This document shows, one piece after another, positions 5,773 through 9,909 of a stretch of 9,909 nt of DNA. Within the stretch, counting starts at the first letter, position 1. Each line of letters starts with the position of its first letter. The DNA comes from Oscillospiraceae bacterium. GTDB taxonomy: Bacteria; Bacillota; Clostridia; Oscillospirales; Oscillospiraceae. Below the pieces are notes generated by a model. It saw only the letters and a list, made by a program, of their open reading frames with translations, made no database searches and was not told the origin of the DNA. The DNA lies in the NCBI GenBank assembly GCA_016295225.1, contig JAEDLP010000068.1, forward strand, positions 1 to 9,909. Reading direction: 5' to 3'. Made by a program: the position numbers and the translations under genes.

Positions 5773-7158
5773 TTACTCCACGGGGACATACTCGCCGCCG
5801 GACAGGTTGTCCACGGTGGTGCCGTGGATCACATGCTGCATGTCGGCGGTAATTTCCGTGGTATAGGGGTTCATATAAGCGTTGACCAGCTCCAGCAGAG
5901 CCCCGTCGTTGACAAAGACATAGCTCTGATAGTTCTGATAGGTGGAGCTCCACAGGGAACCGGTGGCGTCGCCGGGCATGGTATGGAACCGGAGTCCCTC
6001 CTTGTCCATCAGGAGGAACCGCTCCCCGAACCACATCATTTCGCCGTAGCTCAGGTTGCTGGTGAGGTTCTTGTCCACAATATGGGCGATGTCCGCAATG
6101 TTGGTCAGGGTGCTGATGCTCAGAGCCTGTCCCATCATGGCCTTCAGGAAGGAATGCTGGATCTCCACCCGGCCCACGTCGCCCACGGAACGGCTCTCGC
6201 CGCTGTTATTCTTCCGCCAGCGGAGGAGTTTTACCGCGTCTTCGCCGTTGAAGTGCTGCATACCCGGGTCAAAATGGATGTGCAGGTCCTGGGTGGGGTC
6301 GTCGTAGTGCATCCCGAAGGGCACCTCGTAGTTCACCCCGCCGATGGCGTCTACCAGCTGGGTCACAATGTCCATTTCCATGAGGAAATAATAGTCGGGG
6401 GCATAGCCGATGAGGTCCTTCACCTTGTCCATCAGGCCTTCCATGCCCTCCCGGTTATAGACCGAGTTGATCTTTTTGATCTCCCAGGGCACGTCCACCA
6501 GGGTGTCACGATAAATGCTCATCACGTCCAGGGTTCCGTTCTTCACGTCGTAGCAGCCCACCATGATGGTGTCGGTGTTGCCGCCGCCGCCGTCGTCACG
6601 GCCCACCAGAAGGAAGGTGTACACGTCCTCCCGCCGTCCTGCTTCCAGCAGGGCCGGGTGGACGCCCTCTCCCTGGCTCTCCGCGCCGGGAAGCTCTGGC
6701 CGTCGGACCAGGATGCCATGGAGGGCAAGACCCAGGAGCATCAGGGCCGCGATGGCCACAAGCACAATGAGCAGGACCTTCCGCCGTGTTTTCTGCTGCT
6801 GCCGGTGGGCTGTCTTGGGATTCTTCTCCCTGGGCGGCAGCCGGTCGTCCCTCTCCCGAATGGGTGGACGGTTGGGAATCGTGTCGTATTCCTCCTGCCG
6901 CCGGCGGTTCCTGGGCAGCTCCCGATACCGGTCTCTGGGGTCCTCCCAATCGTGGTAGGCCTCCTGATGGCGGTTCCGGGGGTCCTCCCACACCGGGGTC
7001 CACTCCTCCTCAGGCTCGGGCGTATATTGCTCGCCGTAAATCCGGGCGTGGACCGCCCGCTGGGCCTCCCGGTAGGCTTGGTCCTGGATGCGCTGGCGGG
7101 AGAGTTCTTCCTTTTCCCTCTGCCGGCGCTCTTCCTCGGAAAGACGGCGTCCCTTCAC
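5773..7158 (-). CDS. LCP (LytR-CpsA-Psr) family cell-wall polymer ligase, membrane anchored
   Basis: A 461-residue type II membrane protein. A long, highly charged cytoplasmic segment (1-127) precedes one membrane helix (about 128-151, VLLIVLVAIAALMLLGLAL). The extracellular LCP domain starts near 178 with DVYTFLLVGRDD. LCP enzymes attach teichoic acids, capsule or other glycopolymers to peptidoglycan from lipid-linked donors. Typical LCP residues are NTDT (194-197), IYRD (215-218), KIN (229-231), GGV (273-275), the Arg run LLRWRK (311-316) and GDVGR...Q (326-334). The cytoplasmic part is Arg/Glu/Pro-rich and holds a near-repeat WEDPRxRxxE at 57 and 71 (period 14). The start is GTG, overlapping the nadD-yqeK stop as GTGA, with AGGGGG eight bases upstream. 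The exact polymer substrate cannot be told from sequence. Confidence 0.93.
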   Translation of the reverse strand: MKGRRLSEEERRQREKEELSRQRIQDQAYREAQRAVHARIYGEQYTPEPEEEWTPVWEDPRNRHQEAYHDWEDPRDRYRELPRNRRRQEEYDTIPNRPPIRERDDRLPPREKNPKTAHRQQQKTRRKVLLIVLVAIAALMLLGLALHGILVRRPELPGAESQGEGVHPALLEAGRREDVYTFLLVGRDDGGGGNTDTIMVGCYDVKNGTLDVMSIYRDTLVDVPWEIKKINSVYNREGMEGLMDKVKDLIGYAPDYYFLMEMDIVTQLVDAIGGVNYEVPFGMHYDDPTQDLHIHFDPGMQHFNGEDAVKLLRWRKNNSGESRSVGDVGRVEIQHSFLKAMMGQALSISTLTNIADIAHIVDKNLTSNLSYGEMMWFGERFLLMDKEGLRFHTMPGDATGSLWSSTYQNYQSYVFVNDGALLELVNAYMNPYTTEITADMQHVIHGTTVDNLSGGEYVPVE

Positions 7159-8363
7159 TGGGACCGCCCCCTCAGTTCATCCAGGGCTCCCTGGGTGTTT
7201 TGATGGACGGGGACCCCACGCTGGGTCAGGTCCTCCACACTCATCTCCAGACCCAGGAGCATGGCCTTGTCCAGATCCTCCCAGACCAGGCGGCGCATCT
7301 CCTCCACCCCGTCGAAGTCCCGGTTTGGCTCCATGTAGTCGGCCAGGTAGATGATCTTGTCGAAGGTCGTCATGCCGGGCTTGCCGGTGGTGTGGCAGAA
7401 AATGGCATTGTACACGTCGTCGGGTTCCCCGAAGATGTACTTGGCCATGGCCGCGCCGGTCTTGGAGTGGAGGAGCTTGGGAGACTGCCGCTCCAGCTCG
7501 TCCAGCTCGATGCCATACTTGTCACAGGCCGCCACCTGAGGCTCCAGCTCCCAGTACTTGGTGCAGTCGTGGAGGATGGCCGCCCGGCGGGCCTTGTCCG
7601 GGTCCACACCCCAGAACTTAGCCAGAGCCACAGCGGTCTCCTCGGTGCCCTTGATGTGGGGCAGACGCTTGGCCTTCACCATAGAATAGGAGATAGCCCG
7701 GAGGTGCTTGTCACTCAGTTTTTTCAGGTCGGCCTTGGTGCCAAACAGTCCTTCTTTCAGGATGTACCCGTAGACCGGCAACCACAGGTACTGGGCCGGG
7801 TCCACGTTGCCGCCAGTCCACTCGGAGGCCAGCATCCGTCTCAAATCCCGGGATGCGATCTCGTGGATCTGGGGCAGATTCACAATGGTGGTCCGGGCGT
7901 GGAACCGCTCGGACAGGTACTGGCTCTGCTCCTCAAACATCTCACCCGTGTCGTCGTGGCTGCGGGAAAAGGCCGCCACGCCGGCGTACTGGAAGATGCG
8001 CTCGGGCTGATACCAGTTCTGCACCGTCAGGAACATGTCAGTGCCCATGAGCAGCCACAGCTCGTCATCGGGGAAGGCCTCATGGAGTTCCTCCACGGTG
8101 TCGGCCGTGTAGCTCTTGCCCTCCCGCTTCAGTTCCAGGTCGGAGGCTTCCGCCCGGGGACCAATGCCGTCGGCCATGAGCCGGGCCATTTCCAGGCGCT
8201 GCTGGGGGGAAGCCGCGTCGGTGGGCAGCCCCTTGTGGGGCGGTTCACGGTCGGGGATGATGATGAGCCGATCCAGGCTCAGCTGGTCCATAGCGGCCTT
8301 GGCCGCTTCCATGTGTCCCAGATGCGGCGGGTCAAAGGTCCCGCCATAAATTCCGATTTTCAC
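7155..8363 (-). CDS. nadD-yqeK: Fusion of nicotinate-nucleotide adenylyltransferase (NadD) and YqeK HD hydrolase
   Basis: A 402-residue two-domain protein. Residues 1 to about 205 are NadD, which adenylates nicotinate mononucleotide to deamido-NAD; the nucleotidyltransferase motif GGTFDPPHLGH (7-17) is intact, with GTDM at 107-110. From about 215 the protein is a YqeK-type HD-domain protein, a family shown to hydrolyse diadenosine tetraphosphate symmetrically to ADP. Its expected ligands are present: H236 (RLPHIKG), H265-D266 (LHDCTK), H299 (LLHSKTG), H324 (CHTTGKPGM) and D342 (YLADYMEPNRDF). Separate nadD and yqeK genes are adjacent in B. subtilis; here there is no stop between them. The second NadD signature, usually ISSTxIR, reads IASRDLR (169-175). 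The start is GTG, with AGGTGG nine bases upstream. The stop overlaps the LCP start. The 74-base gap from yhbY shows only weak inverted repeats and no clear promoter. Confidence 0.95.
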   Translation of the reverse strand: MKIGIYGGTFDPPHLGHMEAAKAAMDQLSLDRLIIIPDREPPHKGLPTDAASPQQRLEMARLMADGIGPRAEASDLELKREGKSYTADTVEELHEAFPDDELWLLMGTDMFLTVQNWYQPERIFQYAGVAAFSRSHDDTGEMFEEQSQYLSERFHARTTIVNLPQIHEIASRDLRRMLASEWTGGNVDPAQYLWLPVYGYILKEGLFGTKADLKKLSDKHLRAISYSMVKAKRLPHIKGTEETAVALAKFWGVDPDKARRAAILHDCTKYWELEPQVAACDKYGIELDELERQSPKLLHSKTGAAMAKYIFGEPDDVYNAIFCHTTGKPGMTTFDKIIYLADYMEPNRDFDGVEEMRRLVWEDLDKAMLLGLEMSVEDLTQRGVPVHQNTQGALDELRGRSQ

Positions 8364-8437
8364 GTCGTTTTTCCACCTGTTCCTTTCCTTCGCACAATCA
8401 CGCTGTGCAGGGGCAGGATCACCCCTTTCCGTGGTGA

Positions 8438-8767
8438 TTACGCTTTGGTTGCCTTCTTCTTATCCTTGACCAGGACAATCTTGTCCTTCTTCTCCTTATT
8501 GTGGCTCTCCCGGTAGAGGACGAACTTGGTGCCGATGACCTGAACCACCTCGCTGCGGCTCAGCTTGCCCAGTTCCTGGGCGGCTTCCCGGGCCGTGAGC
8601 ATAGAGTTTTCCAGGACCCGGCACTTGATGAGTTCCCGGGATTCCAGGGCGTCGTTGGCCTGCTTCAGCAGGTTCTCGCCGATGCCCTCCTTGCCGATGA
8701 TCAGGATGGTGTCCAGGCTGTTGGCCATGCCGCGCAGCTGGGCTCTCTGTTTACTGGTCAGTTCCAT
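8438..8767 (-). CDS. yhbY: YhbY-family RNA-binding protein (CRM domain), ribosome assembly
   Basis: A 109-residue protein: one CRM domain of about 90 residues plus a lysine-rich tail (91-109). YhbY proteins associate with pre-50S ribosomal particles. Family hallmarks are MELTSKQRAQLRGMAN at the N-terminus, the RNA-binding GxxG-type loop GKEGIG (25-30), ALESRELIKCRV (40-51) and VVQVIGTKFVLYR (74-86). The ATG at 8767 lies inside the end of rdgB, a 17-base overlap in another frame, with GGAG about ten bases upstream; coupled translation is likely. In B. subtilis the same gene precedes nadD and yqeK. Confidence 0.95.
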   Translation of the reverse strand: MELTSKQRAQLRGMANSLDTILIIGKEGIGENLLKQANDALESRELIKCRVLENSMLTAREAAQELGKLSRSEVVQVIGTKFVLYRESHNKEKKDKIVLVKDKKKATKA

Positions 8768-9350
8768 TCAGTTTCTTCTCCAATTCTTCTTTGAATACCC
8801 GCAGGGCGTTGCCTCTGTGGGAAATGCTGTTCTTTTCTTCCGGGGACAGTTCCGCCATGGACTTGCCCTTCTCAGGCAGCCAGAACACGGGATCGTAGCC
8901 GAAGCCGCCCTCTCCTCTGGGACCTTCCGCCACCACGCCGTGACACTCGCCCCGGGTCATGAGTTGGGAGCCGTCGGGGAAGGCGCAGCAGATGACGCTG
9001 ACGAACCGGCAGGCCCGGTTCTCCGTCCCTTTCATGTTCTTCAGCAGGAGCTGCCACCGGCCGGTGTCATCCAGGCCCTCGCCACCGTAGCGGGCGGAGT
9101 AGACCCCGGGTTCCCCGTTCAGGGCGTCCACCACCAGGCCGGAGTCGTCGGCGATGGCGGGCAGGCCGGTGGCCTGCATAATGGCTTCCGCCTTGATGCG
9201 GGCGTTCTCCTCAAAGGTGGTTCCGGTCTCTTCCGGCTCGATGTCCACCCCCACGTCGGCCTGGGAGAGGAGCTCCACCCCCAGTTCAGACAGGATGGCC
9301 CGCATTTCGGCCATCTTTTTCTTGTTGTGGCTGGCTAATACGGCTTTCAT
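8751..9350 (-). CDS. rdgB: RdgB/HAM1-family XTP/dITP diphosphatase
   Basis: A 199-residue nucleotide-pool sanitiser that hydrolyses non-canonical purine triphosphates (ITP, dITP, XTP) to monophosphates and pyrophosphate. Motifs in order are ASHNKKKMAEM (6-16), TFEENARIKA (45-54), IADDSGL (66-72, with the metal-binding acidic pair), GEGGFGYDPVF (147-156 region) and MAELSPEEKNSISHRG (165-180). These cover the family from end to end at its usual length. The frame is open upstream to 9413, but that part overlaps rph. The ATG at 9350 forms an ATGA overlap with the rph stop and has GGAGGGAGG about six bases upstream. Fusion or coupling of rph and rdgB is common in Firmicutes. Confidence 0.97.
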   Translation of the reverse strand: MKAVLASHNKKKMAEMRAILSELGVELLSQADVGVDIEPEETGTTFEENARIKAEAIMQATGLPAIADDSGLVVDALNGEPGVYSARYGGEGLDDTGRWQLLLKNMKGTENRACRFVSVICCAFPDGSQLMTRGECHGVVAEGPRGEGGFGYDPVFWLPEKGKSMAELSPEEKNSISHRGNALRVFKEELEKKLNGTDQ

Positions 9351-9909
9351 TGGGTACCTCCCTCCAGGACAGTCTTCTGGATGGCCTGGAGTTCCCGGAT
9401 GCCCTTGGCGCACAGATCCACAAGCTGCCGCTGTTCTTCAATGGTGAAGGCCCGGCCCTCGCCGGTTCCCTGGATCTCGATGAGTTCCCCCTCGTGGTTC
9501 ATCACGCAGTTCAGATCCACCATGGCAGAGGAGTCCTCCTCATAGCACAGATCCAGCATGGGCACGTTGTCCACAATTCCCGCCGACACAGCGGCCACGC
9601 AGGTGGTCAGGGGCATCTCCGGGATGACCCCCTCCTCCACCAGCTTCCAGCAGGCGTAGGACAGGGCCACGAAGCCCCCGGTCACCGAGGCAGTGCGGGT
9701 GCCGCCGTCTCCCTGGAGAACGTCGCAGTCGATGGTAATGGTGCGCTCCCCCAGCTTTTTCATATCCACCGCCGCCCGGAGGGCCCGGCCCACCAGACGC
9801 TGGATCTCGGCAGAGCGGGAAGAGAGCTTCAGCTTAGAGATATCTCTCCGGCTCCGCTCCCGGTTGGCCCGGGGGAGCATGGAGTACTCGGCGGTGACCC
9901 AGCCCTCCC
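9347..9909 (-). CDS. rph: Ribonuclease PH, C-terminal part (cut by window edge)
   Basis: The frame stays open to the right edge, where codons read EGWVTAEYSMLPRAN, internal to RNase PH; roughly 50-60 N-terminal residues are missing. RNase PH is a phosphorolytic 3'-5' exonuclease that trims tRNA and other RNA ends, working as a hexamer. Visible signatures are the Arg-rich RERSRRDISK region, SRSAEIQRLVGRALR, QGDGGTRTASVTGG with the phosphate-binding Arg, the active-site Asp pair in EEDSSAMVDLN, and GTGEGRAFT. The stop overlaps the rdgB ATG by four bases. Any ATG inside the visible part is internal and is not the true start. Confidence 0.97.
   Translation of the reverse strand, partial: EGWVTAEYSMLPRANRERSRRDISKLKLSSRSAEIQRLVGRALRAAVDMKKLGERTITIDCDVLQGDGGTRTASVTGGFVALSYACWKLVEEGVIPEMPLTTCVAAVSAGIVDNVPMLDLCYEEDSSAMVDLNCVMNHEGELIEIQGTGEGRAFTIEEQRQLVDLCAKGIRELQAIQKTVLEGGTQ

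Noticed and set aside
2723..5866. A 1047-codon open frame on the plus strand across leuS and rsfS
   Set aside because: It is antisense to leuS and rsfS, both of which have complete family motifs. Its composition (many Leu, Val, Gly, His) is what GC-biased third codon positions produce on the opposite strand, and no ribosome site or known domain was seen.
8364..8437. Possible terminator or promoter in the yhbY to nadD-yqeK gap
   Set aside because: Only weak inverted repeats (ATCACC/GGTGAT and GCACA/TGTGC) occur, without a U-run, and no paired -35/-10 boxes were found.
5677..8516. Long plus-strand open frames (508 and 576 codons) opposite the LCP, NadD-YqeK and yhbY genes
   Set aside because: They are shadows of well-identified minus-strand genes and show the same antisense composition bias without recognisable domains.
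9351..9413. 21-residue N-terminal extension of RdgB
   Set aside because: It lies within rph in another frame, and the ATG at 9350 has a good ribosome site and gives the family start MKAVLASHN.

Overview
The window looks like the chromosome of a GC-rich Clostridia member, most plausibly an Oscillospiraceae (Flavonifractor/Intestinimonas-like) gut anaerobe. This is inferred from gene content and order, purine-rich Shine-Dalgarno sites, frequent GTG/TTG starts and short AT-rich sigma-A promoters in otherwise GC-rich DNA. I see no phage, insertion sequence, CRISPR array, tRNA or rRNA. Eleven protein genes are supported; ten read on the minus strand and one on the plus strand.

Right to left (the direction of transcription), positions 9909 to 2855 hold a tightly packed housekeeping run: rph (5' end off the window), rdgB, yhbY, a nadD-yqeK fusion gene, an LCP-family cell-wall gene with a long charged cytoplasmic tail, rsfS and leuS. 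Several junctions overlap by 4 or 17 bases, so this is probably one operon joining RNA processing, nucleotide clean-up, ribosome assembly and silencing, NAD synthesis, Ap4A turnover, wall-polymer attachment and leucyl-tRNA charging. No U-tract terminator is visible between these genes, but strong hairpins lie before leuS and before rsfS. rpsU (ribosomal protein S21) follows leuS and has its own perfect-consensus sigma-A promoter and a leader with two predicted stem-loops.

A bidirectional terminator at 2485..2513 separates rpsU from the only plus-strand gene (1686..2453), an unrecognised protein with faint resemblance to GH18-type TIM barrels. Its upstream region is divergent from a second minus-strand unit: yqeG (HAD phosphatase) translationally coupled to an endonuclease IV-family gene that starts at TTG. 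At the left edge lies the beginning of efp (elongation factor P) behind a good sigma-A promoter.

Most of the window is ordinary conserved housekeeping DNA. The points worth a second look are the NadD-YqeK fusion with an altered NadD signature, the unassigned plus-strand gene, the endonuclease IV homologue lacking one expected metal ligand, the repeat-bearing LCP tail, and the structured rpsU leader. I do not see a clearly new multi-gene system.
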